Assembly (NCBI GenBank): GCA_035575035.1
Contig: DATLYH010000083.1
Span: forward strand, 1-15,810
Length of the DNA: 15,810 nt
Direction: 5' to 3'
From: DATLYH01 sp035575035
Lineage (GTDB): Bacteria; Planctomycetota; Planctomycetia; Gemmatales; Gemmataceae
Shown: one piece after another, positions 1 through 7,300 of the stretch
Position numbering within the stretch: the stretch's first letter is position 1
How the letters are laid out: the number at the start of each line of letters is the position of its first letter
Made by a program: the position numbers and the translations under genes
Notes under the pieces: model-generated
Told to the model about the DNA's origin: nothing
Databases searched by the model: none
What the model saw: only the letters and a program-made list of their open reading frames with translations

Positions 1-103
1 AGTCGTGCCAAAAACCGTGATCGCATGAGGAGATCCTCCCATGGCGAGATGTGCGCATCAACTGTGTTGAGCTTAGAGGCTTTTCGACAAGCGGTCAAGG
101 TTA

Positions 104-189
104 CGGGGGCTGACGCCCCCCGCTCGCCAGGAACCGGGGGGCTGACGCCCCCCGCTCGCCTTACCGGGGGCTGACGCCCCCCGCTCGCC
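104..189. repeat. Three tandem GC-rich hairpin repeats (REP-like)
   Basis: A unit of about 25 bases, running from CGGGGGCTGACG to CCGCTCGCC, occurs three times at 104-128, 135-160 and 165-189, a spacing of 30-31 bases. Each copy holds an inverted repeat GGGGGC-TGAC-GCCCCC, so each can fold into a 6-bp all-GC hairpin with a 4-base loop. The second copy has one extra G. No coding frame overlaps convincingly. The block resembles the dispersed GC palindromes common between planctomycete genes. It could also terminate transcription from a gene left of the window, but there is no T tract. Confidence 0.8.
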
Positions 190-261
190 AGTGGTCAGCG
201 GGCGCCGCCGGCTCATCGTTTCGGATTGACCGGCGATCCGACCGGTCCTATCATCTCCTAA

Positions 262-319
262 CTCGAAATGCTACAATAAGCAAACTGCTTCCTCGAAATG
301 CTACAATAAGCGCTGCTTC
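262..319 (+). promoter_or_regulatory. Tandemly duplicated extended -10 promoter-like element
   Basis: The 20-mer CTCGAAATGCTACAATAAGC occurs exactly twice, at 262-281 and 292-311, each followed by a variant of CTGCTTC. Each copy contains TGCTACAAT, an extended -10 hexamer (TG-N-TACAAT, five of six to consensus) at 272-277 and 302-307. No good -35 hexamer lies 16-18 bases upstream, as is common for extended -10 promoters. The copies lie 94 and 64 bases before the ATG at 371. The duplication is seen; promoter function is inferred. Confidence 0.5.
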
Positions 320-370
320 CGGCGGTCGGTTCTCCGGCAACCACGACCTGGACGAAGGAGCCTCCAGCGC

Positions 371-1027
371 ATGAAGGCCGAACATCGCAAAGAATTGCAA
401 ACCAACGCCCTAGCCCAGCAGATCGCCCGGATGGTCGAGGGCCTGAAGTCGCGCCCGGACAACAAATTTCTGATCGTCGGCAGCCTCGTAGTCCTGGCCG
501 TTGCCCTGCTTGTCGGCTGGAACATCATTCGCAAGCGCAACGTAGCGAAGAACTCGGAGGCCTGGCGGAGCCTGAACGATGCGACCAGCGTCGAGGACCT
601 CCGGAAGCTCATCGAGGCCGCCGAGGGGCGGATGCCCGGCCGGATCGCACAGTTCCAGGAGGCCCGCGTCTGGCTCGACCAGGGGTTGAAAGACCTTGGC
701 TCCCTCCGCGAGGGTGAGGCCGCCCGGAAGAAGGTCGAGGAGGCCGGCAAGCTCTACGCCGAGTTGGCCGAGAAAAGCGACGTCCAGAGGATTCCCCTGT
801 TGCACCAGGAAGCGTTGCTGAACGCCGGCAAGGCCCGCGAAAGCCTGGGCGACCTGGACGGCGCCCTAGAGTTCTACGCCAAGCTGGCTCAGGCGTATCC
901 CCAAAGTGCGCTGGGCAAGCAAGCGGATGAGCGGGCCAAGAAGATCCGGGAGCAGCGCGCCCAGGTGCATGACCTCTACAGCAAGCTGGAAAATCTGGCC
1001 GGCCGCAAGGGCAGCGAAGGCCCTTGA
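371..1027 (+). CDS. Membrane-anchored tetratricopeptide-repeat protein, YfgM-like architecture
   Basis: This 218-residue protein has a short basic, predicted cytoplasmic N-terminus (residues 1-32), one hydrophobic segment (about 33-53, rich in V, L, A and G), and an alpha-helical rest that should lie outside the cytoplasm. A recognisable TPR-type helix pair spans about 146-190 (EALLNAGKARESLGDLDGAL followed by FYAKLAQAYPQSALGK). One N-terminal anchor plus a TPR tail is the layout of YfgM-like proteins (TPR_21 type), which in E. coli assist the SecYEG translocon; this role is not shown here. The ATG is preceded by AAGGAG at 355-360, ten bases upstream. The gene lies 68 bases before the pseudouridine synthase on the same strand, so the two may be co-transcribed from the duplicated promoter-like element. 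It could equally be a generic planctomycete TPR scaffold. Confidence 0.8.
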   Translation: MKAEHRKELQTNALAQQIARMVEGLKSRPDNKFLIVGSLVVLAVALLVGWNIIRKRNVAKNSEAWRSLNDATSVEDLRKLIEAAEGRMPGRIAQFQEARVWLDQGLKDLGSLREGEAARKKVEEAGKLYAELAEKSDVQRIPLLHQEALLNAGKARESLGDLDGALEFYAKLAQAYPQSALGKQADERAKKIREQRAQVHDLYSKLENLAGRKGSEGP

Positions 1028-1095
1028 GCCCGGCCCAACCCGTCGGCTCGCGGGAAGGGGGCGCCGCCGCCCTGCCCTGACCCGGAACGCCGTCC

Positions 1096-2109
1096 ATGGA
1101 GACCTCAACCTCGACGAGCCGCTTGAGCGGTAAGCCGATCGATATCACCGTCAAGCGCAAGGTGGAAGGGACGCGGCTCGACCAGTACCTGGTCAGCGCC
1201 TTCCCCGGCTACAGCCGGTCCGTCATTCAGAAGGTGATCGATGCCATGGCCGTGACCGTCAACGGGGCCGCGGCCAAGGCCAGCTACAAGGTCCGCTCCG
1301 GCGACCACATCCGCATCTGGCTTCCCGAACCCGCCCACGATGCCCCGGTGCCCGAAGACATTCCGCTCGATATCCTTTACGAGGACGAATTCCTGGCGGT
1401 CATCAACAAGCCGGCCGACATGGTGGTCCACCCGGCCAAGGGGCACTGGAGCGGCACGTTGGTCAACGCCCTCCGCTTTCACTTCGGCCAGCTCAGCCAC
1501 CTTACCGGCGACTACCGGCCCGGTATCGTTCATCGCCTCGACCGCGACACCAGCGGCGTCATCCTGGTGGCCAAGGAGGAGATGACCCATCGCGACCTGA
1601 GCTACCAGTTCGAGCACCGCAAGGTCTTCAAGGAGTACCTGGCCATCACCCAGGGAGTGCTCGACCGCGACAGCGATTACATCGAGGGGCGCATTGGTCG
1701 GCATCCGCATGATCGGGTCAAGATGGCAGTCACCGACGAGGAGACCGAGGACAGCAAGGACGCGTGCAGCTATTACGAGGTGATCGAACGCTTCCGCGGC
1801 TACACCTTCTGCCGCATCCAGCCGCGCACCGGCCGGACGCACCAGATCCGCGTCCATCTGGCGAGCGTCGGCTGCCCGGTGCTGGCCGACAAAATTTACA
1901 GCGGTCGGGACTGCCTGCGGCTGTCGGACCTGGTGCCGGGCCTGGAGCCGTCGGCCGACGAGGTGCTGATGCCGCGGCAAGCCCTGCACGCCGGCCGGCT
2001 CCGTTTCCACCACCCCCGCCTGCGGCAGATGATCGAGGCCGAGGCCCCGCTGCCGCCCGAGTTCGTCCGAACCCTGGATGCCCTGCGCCGGCACCGGCCG
2101 TTGATGTGA
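1096..2109 (+). CDS. rluD: RluD-family 23S rRNA pseudouridine synthase
   Basis: This is a 337-residue RluA/RluD-type pseudouridine synthase, which isomerises uridine to pseudouridine in RNA; RluD itself acts on helix 69 of 23S rRNA. An S4 RNA-binding domain covers about residues 25-75 (GTRLDQYLVSAFPGYSRS, then VTVNG and VRSGDHIRI). The catalytic motif HRLDRDTSG begins at H146, which makes D149 the catalytic aspartate. A downstream RTGRTHQIRVHLAS block (H249) is typical of the family. Length is near that of E. coli RluD (about 326). The S4 domain argues for RluD or RluC over RluA; the exact target uridines cannot be read from sequence. The start at 1096 has no strong Shine-Dalgarno, but it leaves a normal N-terminal stretch before S4. 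A heptamer-repeat hairpin begins 21 bases after the stop and may help end transcription. Confidence 0.93.
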   Translation: METSTSTSRLSGKPIDITVKRKVEGTRLDQYLVSAFPGYSRSVIQKVIDAMAVTVNGAAAKASYKVRSGDHIRIWLPEPAHDAPVPEDIPLDILYEDEFLAVINKPADMVVHPAKGHWSGTLVNALRFHFGQLSHLTGDYRPGIVHRLDRDTSGVILVAKEEMTHRDLSYQFEHRKVFKEYLAITQGVLDRDSDYIEGRIGRHPHDRVKMAVTDEETEDSKDACSYYEVIERFRGYTFCRIQPRTGRTHQIRVHLASVGCPVLADKIYSGRDCLRLSDLVPGLEPSADEVLMPRQALHAGRLRFHHPRLRQMIEAEAPLPPEFVRTLDALRRHRPLM

Positions 2110-2130
2110 GCGCCGGGCCGGCCTTCTTTC

Positions 2131-2233
2131 GATTGCGGATTGCGGATTGCGGATTGTGGATTCAACAGAGCAATCCGCAATCCGCAATCCGCAATCCGCA
2201 ATCCGCAATCCGCAATCCGCAATCCGCAATCCC
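2131..2233. repeat. Heptamer tandem repeat arranged as a large inverted repeat
   Basis: The left arm (2131-2158) is GATTGCG three times plus one GATTGTG, followed by GATT. After about eight bases the right arm (2171-2233) is CAATCCG eight times plus a ninth, diverged unit. The arms are reverse complements at heptamer level and could form a stem of around 30 bp. The conceptual translations are the monotonous IADCGLR/IRNPQSA strings familiar as spurious proteins in several bacterial phyla, so no CDS is called. The element lies between rluD and the RTX/beta-propeller gene. Confidence 0.9.
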
Positions 2234-2337
2234 GGCCTCCCCACGCTCCCAACCGGTCCCGCATCGTCAGGCAGCAAGGTGGCGACCGGGGCGACGGTCG
2301 ATTCGCTCACTTGCACCGGGGGAAATCGAGCTGTTCT

Positions 2338-2366
2338 TGATTTACCATTGTTCTTGAATTTACCAT
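2338..2366 (+). promoter_or_regulatory. Candidate promoter overlapping a short direct repeat
   Basis: A near-perfect direct repeat, GTTCTTGATTTACCAT at 2333-2348 and the same with one extra A at 2350-2366, supplies TTGATT (2338-2343) and TACCAT (2361-2366) exactly 17 bases apart. Each hexamer has four matches to the sigma70 consensus. It would drive the gene at 2520 with a leader of about 150 bases. The repeat is seen; promoter function is inferred and modest. Confidence 0.3.
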
Positions 2367-2400
2367 ATGTGGGGCGCCCGGCCCCCTTTCAACGGCTCGC

Positions 2401-2550
2401 GTTCTCCACGGCTAACACGCCGTGGCCACATTGAAGGAAGTCCTACTGCGCCGTTTGGTGAGCCGTCTGTCCCGTTTTCCACGGCTAACACGCCGTGACC
2501 GCATTGGAGCCTCACTCGTATGTTGCGCCGTTTAGTAAGCCGTCCGTCCT
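2401..2550. repeat. Imperfect tandem duplication spanning the 5' end of the next gene
   Basis: A block of about 73-77 bases appears twice: 2401-2473 and 2474-2550. Both begin GTTYTCCACGGCTAACACG and both contain a TGCGCCGTTTRGTRAGCCGT stretch, which in the second copy encodes the first residues (MLRRLVSRPS) of the 858-residue protein. Each copy carries a CACGGC-TAACAC-GCCGTG hairpin (2406-2425 with a 7-bp stem; 2480-2497 with 6 bp). The first copy has an AAGGAAG ribosome-binding-like sequence but no ATG, so it looks like a relic of the start region. Confidence 0.8.
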
Positions 2551-5096
2551 GGCTTTCTCCGCAGGGCCGTCGGAGGAAGGCCCGCGCCCGGCTGTCCGGC
2601 CGGCCGACGGTCGAACCGCTGGAGGGCCGAGACCTCCCCTCGGCCCGCGCGTTCCTGGACGGCGCCATCCTCCGCGTCATCGGGACTCCGCAAGCCGACC
2701 AAATCACCATTCGCTTCGACGCGGGCATCGACCCATTGCTACGTCTTCAAGTGAACGATGACGCAACACAGTACTTCCGCATCCCGCCGAAGATCGTCAT
2801 TGCGGCCGGGGCCGGCGACGACAGCGTCCTGGTCGATGCTCCATCCCAGACGGCCATCTCGGACTGGTATATCAGGGAGGTCGTCATCCGGGGCGGAGCG
2901 GGCCGTGATTCCCTGGAATACCGAGGCAATGCCCGGGCGCGCATCTTCGGCGGGACCGGAGACGATCTCATTCACGGGGGACAGGGCGATGATTGGCTGC
3001 GCGGCGGCGACGGCAGGGACGTGATCTTCGGCGCCGGCCTGGTTGACGAGCCGGGTTTCGACCCGGACGCGGGGGGCGATGACGACCTGGGGGGCGGGGC
3101 CGGACGAGACTGGCTGTACGGGGTTGCAGGAGATGACCTTCTGCGGGGTGGCCGCGGAAATGACTATCTCGCCGGCGGCCTCGGTCAGGACACCCTCTGG
3201 GGAGGCCCTGGTCGGGACACGGAGGTGGCCGACCCGTCCTCGCCTCCCCGCCTCGACGCAGGGCACGGTGCCTTGAGCCGGTTTGCTTCCGCTGCCGAAC
3301 TGGAGGAATACCTCCTGGACCAGGCCGTCCGGCGCTGGCAGTCCCTGTTCGGCACCCGGTTTTCGCTGGGGGATATCCACATCCTCACCGGAGGCCCTGA
3401 AGATCCCGGCAGGATTGTCACCCTGATGCCGAACTCGGGTGTCGGGGGTGCAGCGGGACCGGGCTTCTCCCAAACCAACGTCCAGGTTCCGGGGGTCGAT
3501 GAGGCCGACCTGGTCAAGACCGACGGCCGTTATCTCTATGTGCTCACACGCGGCAACTCCTCCCTGAGCATCATCCGGGCCTGGCCGGTCAGCGAATTAA
3601 GCGTGGCGGCCCAGGTCCCGATCGAAGGCTGGGCCATTGCCCAGTATCTCAACGGCGGTCGTCTGACTGTGATCTCAACCATTGATTACGGCCCGCCGGT
3701 GAGGCCGTTGCCGGTGCAAATCGCCGCCTCTGCCTCGGACGACGGCCGAGCCTTCACTCCCCGAGTGAAGGTGACGGTGATCGACGTGTCCGACCCTCCG
3801 GCGCCCCGCGTGGTGCAGGAATCCTTCCTGGACGGCACCTACGTTGACTCCCGGGCTGTGGGCAGCCAGGTCTATCTCGTCATCAATAACCCGTTCCTCG
3901 ATCAGTTGCCTCCGCCGGAGTATCACTGCTCGGATGACGAGTGCGTTTATGAAACGGAAGAGCAGTACCGGGCCCGGTTGGAGGGACAAGTGCTCGACCT
4001 GGTCCTGCCGCACTTCTCCAGCCGGGCCGGCCGACCGGACGGCGAAGTGAGCCGATCGGGTCTGCTGAGCGAGGCCCCATCGGTCTACCGGCCGGTGTCG
4101 CCGGATGACAACAACCTGTTGTCGGTGGTGGTGTTTGACATTGCCAGCGATGATCCGGGGCCGGTCCATGCGATCAGCATCATGAGCCCTTACGGCACGA
4201 CCGTGTACGCTTCCATTGATCACCTGTACCTGGTAGCCCCGCGCTGGTCGATGGCCGGCGAACGGTCGGCGATCTACAAGTTCGGGTTGGACGGCAGCCG
4301 AGTCGAACTGGCGGCCGTGGGGGAGGTCGCCGGACGGGTGCTGAACCAGTTTGCCCTGGACGAGGCCGGCCCATACTTTCGCATCGCCACCACCACGGAC
4401 GAAGGCCTGGGCACGATGAATCATGTCTATGTGCTGACCGAGGAGGGGGACGGCCTGATCGTCGCGGGCCGCCTAGAAGGGCTGGCTCCGGGCGAACAAC
4501 TTTTCGCCGCCCGGTTCCTGGGCGAGCGCGGCTTCCTGGTCACGTTCCGACAAGTGGACCCGCTGTTCGCGCTGGACCTCAGTGATCCCACCGTCCCGCG
4601 GGTGGCCAGCGAGCTGAAGGTGCCCGGCTTCTCCCGCTACCTTCAGCTGATCGACGCCAACCTGCTGCTCGGCATCGGCCGTGACGCCGACGAGACAACC
4701 GGCCGAATCCTGAGATTGAAGATTTCTCTCTTTGATGTGTCGGACCTGAGCAACCCGACCCTGCTCGATGATCACCTCATTGGGTCGGACGACGGTTGGG
4801 GGGTGAGTTCCGAGGCGGAGTGGGACCATCACGCGGTGGCGTACTATCCCGAGTTCCAGACCTTAGCAATTCCGGTCGATAGTTTCCCGCAGTCGAGTCT
4901 GTGGGTCTTCCAGATTGATCCCGAAACCGGCTTCCATCTGCTGGGTGAGGTCGAGCATGATGGGCCGGTGATGCGCAGTCTGCGGATCGAAGACATGCTG
5001 TACTCGGTGGCCTCGGACTCGGTGAAAGTGCAGCCGATCCGGGAGCCGTCCGTGACGGTGGCGGAAGTCCTCCTGCCGGGCGGGAACGGGAGTTAG
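2520..5096 (+). CDS. Secreted RTX-repeat protein with C-terminal beta-propeller domain
   Basis: This 858-residue protein probably acts outside the cytoplasm. Residues 1-30 are very basic, and residues 31-41 read VEPLEGRDLPS, which resembles the motif at the start of many large planctomycete exported proteins. About residues 142-236 carry RTX nonapeptide repeats (GGTGDDLIHGGQGDDWL, then GGRGNDYLAGGLGQDTLWGG), which in known families bind calcium and fold as a parallel beta-roll. The rest starts with TNVQVPGVDEADLVKTDGRY (from T319), the signature of the secreted C-terminal beta-propeller family (Beta_propel, PF09826), and runs to about residue 850 with recurring LDLSDPT- and IDVSDPP-like strands. 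No enzymatic motif is seen, so an adhesive, binding or surface role is likelier. GGAG at 2506-2509 precedes the ATG by ten bases. The 5' end is partly duplicated upstream, and a hairpin follows the stop at once. Confidence 0.88.
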   Translation: MLRRLVSRPSWLSPQGRRRKARARLSGRPTVEPLEGRDLPSARAFLDGAILRVIGTPQADQITIRFDAGIDPLLRLQVNDDATQYFRIPPKIVIAAGAGDDSVLVDAPSQTAISDWYIREVVIRGGAGRDSLEYRGNARARIFGGTGDDLIHGGQGDDWLRGGDGRDVIFGAGLVDEPGFDPDAGGDDDLGGGAGRDWLYGVAGDDLLRGGRGNDYLAGGLGQDTLWGGPGRDTEVADPSSPPRLDAGHGALSRFASAAELEEYLLDQAVRRWQSLFGTRFSLGDIHILTGGPEDPGRIVTLMPNSGVGGAAGPGFSQTNVQVPGVDEADLVKTDGRYLYVLTRGNSSLSIIRAWPVSELSVAAQVPIEGWAIAQYLNGGRLTVISTIDYGPPVRPLPVQIAASASDDGRAFTPRVKVTVIDVSDPPAPRVVQESFLDGTYVDSRAVGSQVYLVINNPFLDQLPPPEYHCSDDECVYETEEQYRARLEGQVLDLVLPHFSSRAGRPDGEVSRSGLLSEAPSVYRPVSPDDNNLLSVVVFDIASDDPGPVHAISIMSPYGTTVYASIDHLYLVAPRWSMAGERSAIYKFGLDGSRVELAAVGEVAGRVLNQFALDEAGPYFRIATTTDEGLGTMNHVYVLTEEGDGLIVAGRLEGLAPGEQLFAARFLGERGFLVTFRQVDPLFALDLSDPTVPRVASELKVPGFSRYLQLIDANLLLGIGRDADETTGRILRLKISLFDVSDLSNPTLLDDHLIGSDDGWGVSSEAEWDHHAVAYYPEFQTLAIPVDSFPQSSLWVFQIDPETGFHLLGEVEHDGPVMRSLRIEDMLYSVASDSVKVQPIREPSVTVAEVLLPGGNGS

Positions 5097-5131
5097 CCGG
5101 CCGCAGTGGACCACGGCGGTGCGGCCGGTTT
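5097..5131 (+). terminator. Candidate intrinsic terminator after the beta-propeller gene
   Basis: A perfect 9-bp inverted repeat, CCGGCCGCA (5097-5105) and TGCGGCCGG (5120-5128), with a 14-base loop, begins at the first base after the TAG stop and is followed by TTTCTC. The T tract is short, so termination may be partial. The rest of the gap to 5330 shows no recognisable element. Confidence 0.6.
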
Positions 5132-5330
5132 CTCAAGAGCGGGGGCGTCAAGGAAAACCAGGTTCCCGCGCCGGGCACACGACATGCTCTGGGACCAGGT
5201 GGAACGGCGGCGGTAAGTGCGTTGGCCCGTCACAGCCACTGGGCGGCGCTGCCCACAAACCTCCAGGAACTCGTCGCGGTGGGCCAGCATCAACCGCGGC
5301 TACATCCTTGGGCGAAATAACGCAGGCGGA

Positions 5331-5753
5331 TTAACTGTCGGCGGTCGGCTGGATCTTGACGTTGTACCCCGCCGACTCCGGGATGACGAAGTCTTTGGTC
5401 GAGGTGCCCGGCGGCACCGTGTACTTATCGTCCACCGGATTGAAAATTTGCTTGCCCTGGCCAAAGTATGGGATCTTCTTGCCGTCGAACCCGGCGATCT
5501 TGATCAGGTACGGGCCGGGGGGGATGCCCGGCGGGTCCTCCTGGGACGAGTCGTACACGCCGTCCTTGATCTGAAACACTCTCACCTGCCCTAGGCCGCC
5601 GGCCTCCACGTCCGGGGTGAACGAGATCCACCCGGCCGGCACCGGCCGGCCCTTGAAGGTCACCTTCCCAGACAGCTGGGCCGGTTCGGGCTTGGACGCA
5701 CAGCCGACCGCCAGGGCCAGCAAGGCGGCGGCCAGCAGCAGACGCAGGGTCAT
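5331..5753 (-). CDS. Small lipoprotein with carboxypeptidase-regulatory-like fold
   Basis: This predicted 140-residue lipoprotein begins MTLRLLLAAALLALAVGC: one K/R, a hydrophobic core and a lipobox-like LAVGC, making C18 the expected lipidated cysteine. The mature part has the pattern LSGKVTFKGRPVPAGWISFTP, then GVYDS, GIPPGPYLIKI and a C-terminal YNVKIQ. This is the transthyretin/carboxypeptidase regulatory-like beta-sandwich common in planctomycete lipoproteins, usually small and of unknown role. A longer frame opens at 5819, but its extra 22 residues lack signal character and overlap the upstream gene. The start at 5753 has GGGAG (5761-5765) seven bases upstream and leaves a 34-base gap after the DUF1559 gene. 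That pairing is frequent in planctomycetes and suggests one operon. Confidence 0.85.
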   Translation of the reverse strand: MTLRLLLAAALLALAVGCASKPEPAQLSGKVTFKGRPVPAGWISFTPDVEAGGLGQVRVFQIKDGVYDSSQEDPPGIPPGPYLIKIAGFDGKKIPYFGQGKQIFNPVDDKYTVPPGTSTKDFVIPESAGYNVKIQPTADS

Positions 5754-5787
5754 GGTGCGGCTCCCGTGGCAAAGAAAATCAAGTGAG

Positions 5788-6882
5788 TTACCAGTCACTG
5801 CCCAGCACCTGTCCGTCATTGGGAATGCAGACTCGCTGCCAGGTCAAGGCGCTGATCGAGGCGCTGACGGTGCGGACGCTGCCATCGGCCAGCCCGGCTA
5901 TCATGACCCCGCCGCCGTGCAGGGCCTGCAGCCGACGATAGTCGCACTGATGCGGCCGGGGATTGGCCTGGATGCCGCCCGGGTTGACCACCCCGCCGTC
6001 CCAGTTCTGGCGGAAGTTCGGGTCGCTCCGCGGGCCGGGGCCGGCGTTCAGGTTCGACAAGGTACGATAGGGTTGGTCGAACAGCGGGTTGTCCCACCAG
6101 GTGTACCCGTCCGGCCCGGCCGCGTTGTTCGCCGGCGGCAGCGGAGCGGCTGGGGCCCCGTCAAGCCAGTTGCTGTTGGTCGTGTTCCTCCCTCCTCGGG
6201 CCCAGATGCTCCAGGTCACCGACCCGGAGGCCAGTCGGGGGCTAGCCGTTGGGTTGGGATACTCCGGCCCGGCACAGAAGGCCATCCGCTCGGCAAACAG
6301 CACCGTGTTGCTGGTGCCGTCGGTGATTCCCAGCAGGGTCATCTTCCCCTTGACCGGATGCCCGTTGCTCATCTGGGCCTCGGCGACCTGGGCGTTGAGA
6401 GCGTAGGTGGCCGCCCCATACGGCACCCCGTTAACCGAGATCCGGTTGGGGGCTGTGCCGTTGAAGGGATAGTTGACCGCCTGCGCATTGAAAACTCCAC
6501 TGGACAGCACGGTCGGGTCGCTGGGACAGACAAACGTCTTCACCGGGACCGTGCGGACGTTGAACGAGATGCCGTTGGCCTGCTTGAACACGTTGTCCTG
6601 TTCGATATACGGCAACAACAGAAAGTGGGACGAGCCGTACTCGGTGGGGGTGGCGATAGCCCAGGGGGGCATCACCCCGTGGCTGCTGACGAAGTTGTGG
6701 CAGGCCAGGCCGAGTTGCTTGATGTTGTTGCTGCACTGGGCACGGGCCGCCGCTTCCCGGACCTTCTGGACGGCCGGGATCAACAGCGCAATAAGGATGG
6801 CGATGATGGCAACGACCACCAGCAGCTCGATCAGGGTGAAGCCAGCAGGTCTTCGACGACCGGTAAGATCAAGATGGCCCAT
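5788..6882 (-). CDS. DUF1559 prepilin-like (type II pseudopilin N-terminus) protein
   Basis: This 364-residue member of the DUF1559 family is characteristic of and highly expanded in planctomycetes. The N-terminus RRPAGFTLIELLVVVAIIAI is a class III (prepilin) signal: cleavage is expected after G14, F15 becomes residue +1 and E19 the +5 glutamate. A hydrophobic helix spans 15-36, followed by VQKVREAAARAQCSNNIKQL, the usual family continuation. The large globular part ends with a GGGVMIAGLADGSVRTV block, matching the conserved (H)GG...DGSV motif near the family C-terminus. The protein is probably assembled or anchored in the envelope by prepilin machinery, but no DUF1559 molecular function is firmly assigned. 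AGGAG (6888-6892) lies five bases before the ATG, confirming the start. It is the first gene of a likely operon with the lipoprotein. Confidence 0.95.
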   Translation of the reverse strand: MGHLDLTGRRRPAGFTLIELLVVVAIIAILIALLIPAVQKVREAAARAQCSNNIKQLGLACHNFVSSHGVMPPWAIATPTEYGSSHFLLLPYIEQDNVFKQANGISFNVRTVPVKTFVCPSDPTVLSSGVFNAQAVNYPFNGTAPNRISVNGVPYGAATYALNAQVAEAQMSNGHPVKGKMTLLGITDGTSNTVLFAERMAFCAGPEYPNPTASPRLASGSVTWSIWARGGRNTTNSNWLDGAPAAPLPPANNAAGPDGYTWWDNPLFDQPYRTLSNLNAGPGPRSDPNFRQNWDGGVVNPGGIQANPRPHQCDYRRLQALHGGGVMIAGLADGSVRTVSASISALTWQRVCIPNDGQVLGSDW

Positions 6883-7198
6883 GTCAACTCCTAGTGTACA
6901 GAGTGTCCACTCATCCGGACGAGAAACGCAGGCGCTCGGATCGAACCATGTGTTCGATAAGATTGGTCGAGTTTCCCTCCCGCGAGTCGCCTGGGGAAAT
7001 TGCCCTTGACCTTAACCACCCAATCTAGCTCTTCCCGGTGACAGCCGCAATGATTTTCCACTTTTCCGCATGGGGTGCCCCGGTCTTGGCCGACGGCAGG
7101 CGGGGCGCGCCCGCCACCACTGCGTCGGCGGCAGGTTGGGACGTTGGCCCGCGCACTTTGATGGTTTGGTCCCACCGAGGCCGGCGGGGGCGGTAAGC

Positions 7199-7227
7199 TT
7201 GACCCCTCTTTGGCGGCGGGATAGACT
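7199..7227 (+). promoter_or_regulatory. Candidate sigma70-type promoter of rex
   Basis: TTGACC (7199-7204, five of six) and TAGACT (7222-7227, four of six) are exactly 17 bases apart and 73 bases before the rex ATG. They are the best hexamer pair I found in the 418-base gap 6883-7300. I saw no Rex-type operator (TTGTGAANNNNTTCACAA) there and no clear promoter for the divergent DUF1559 gene. Confidence 0.45.
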
Positions 7228-7300
7228 GCCAGGGACAGAACCAAGCCTGGAGGTGGTGCCCCCCTTTAACGCCCCCGCTGGGCAGGTCGAAAACCGGAGT

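Noticed and set aside
104..189. CRISPR array from three 25-base units at 30-31 base spacing
   Set aside because: Gaps between units are only about 4-6 bases, too short for spacers, and each unit is a hairpin.
2131..2233. CRISPR array
   Set aside because: The units are 7 bases with no spacers and occur in both orientations, so this is a minisatellite.
1105..2316. 403-codon minus-strand open frame opposite rluD
   Set aside because: Antisense shadow of a clear pseudouridine synthase; partly heptamer-repeat translation and no domain motif.
5617..6894. 425-codon plus-strand open frame
   Set aside because: Lies opposite the DUF1559 and lipoprotein genes; composition is that of GC-rich antisense, with no family motifs.
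7070..7300. N-terminal extension of Rex from the ATG at 7070
   Set aside because: Would add 77 low-complexity residues not found in the family and would overlap the candidate promoter.
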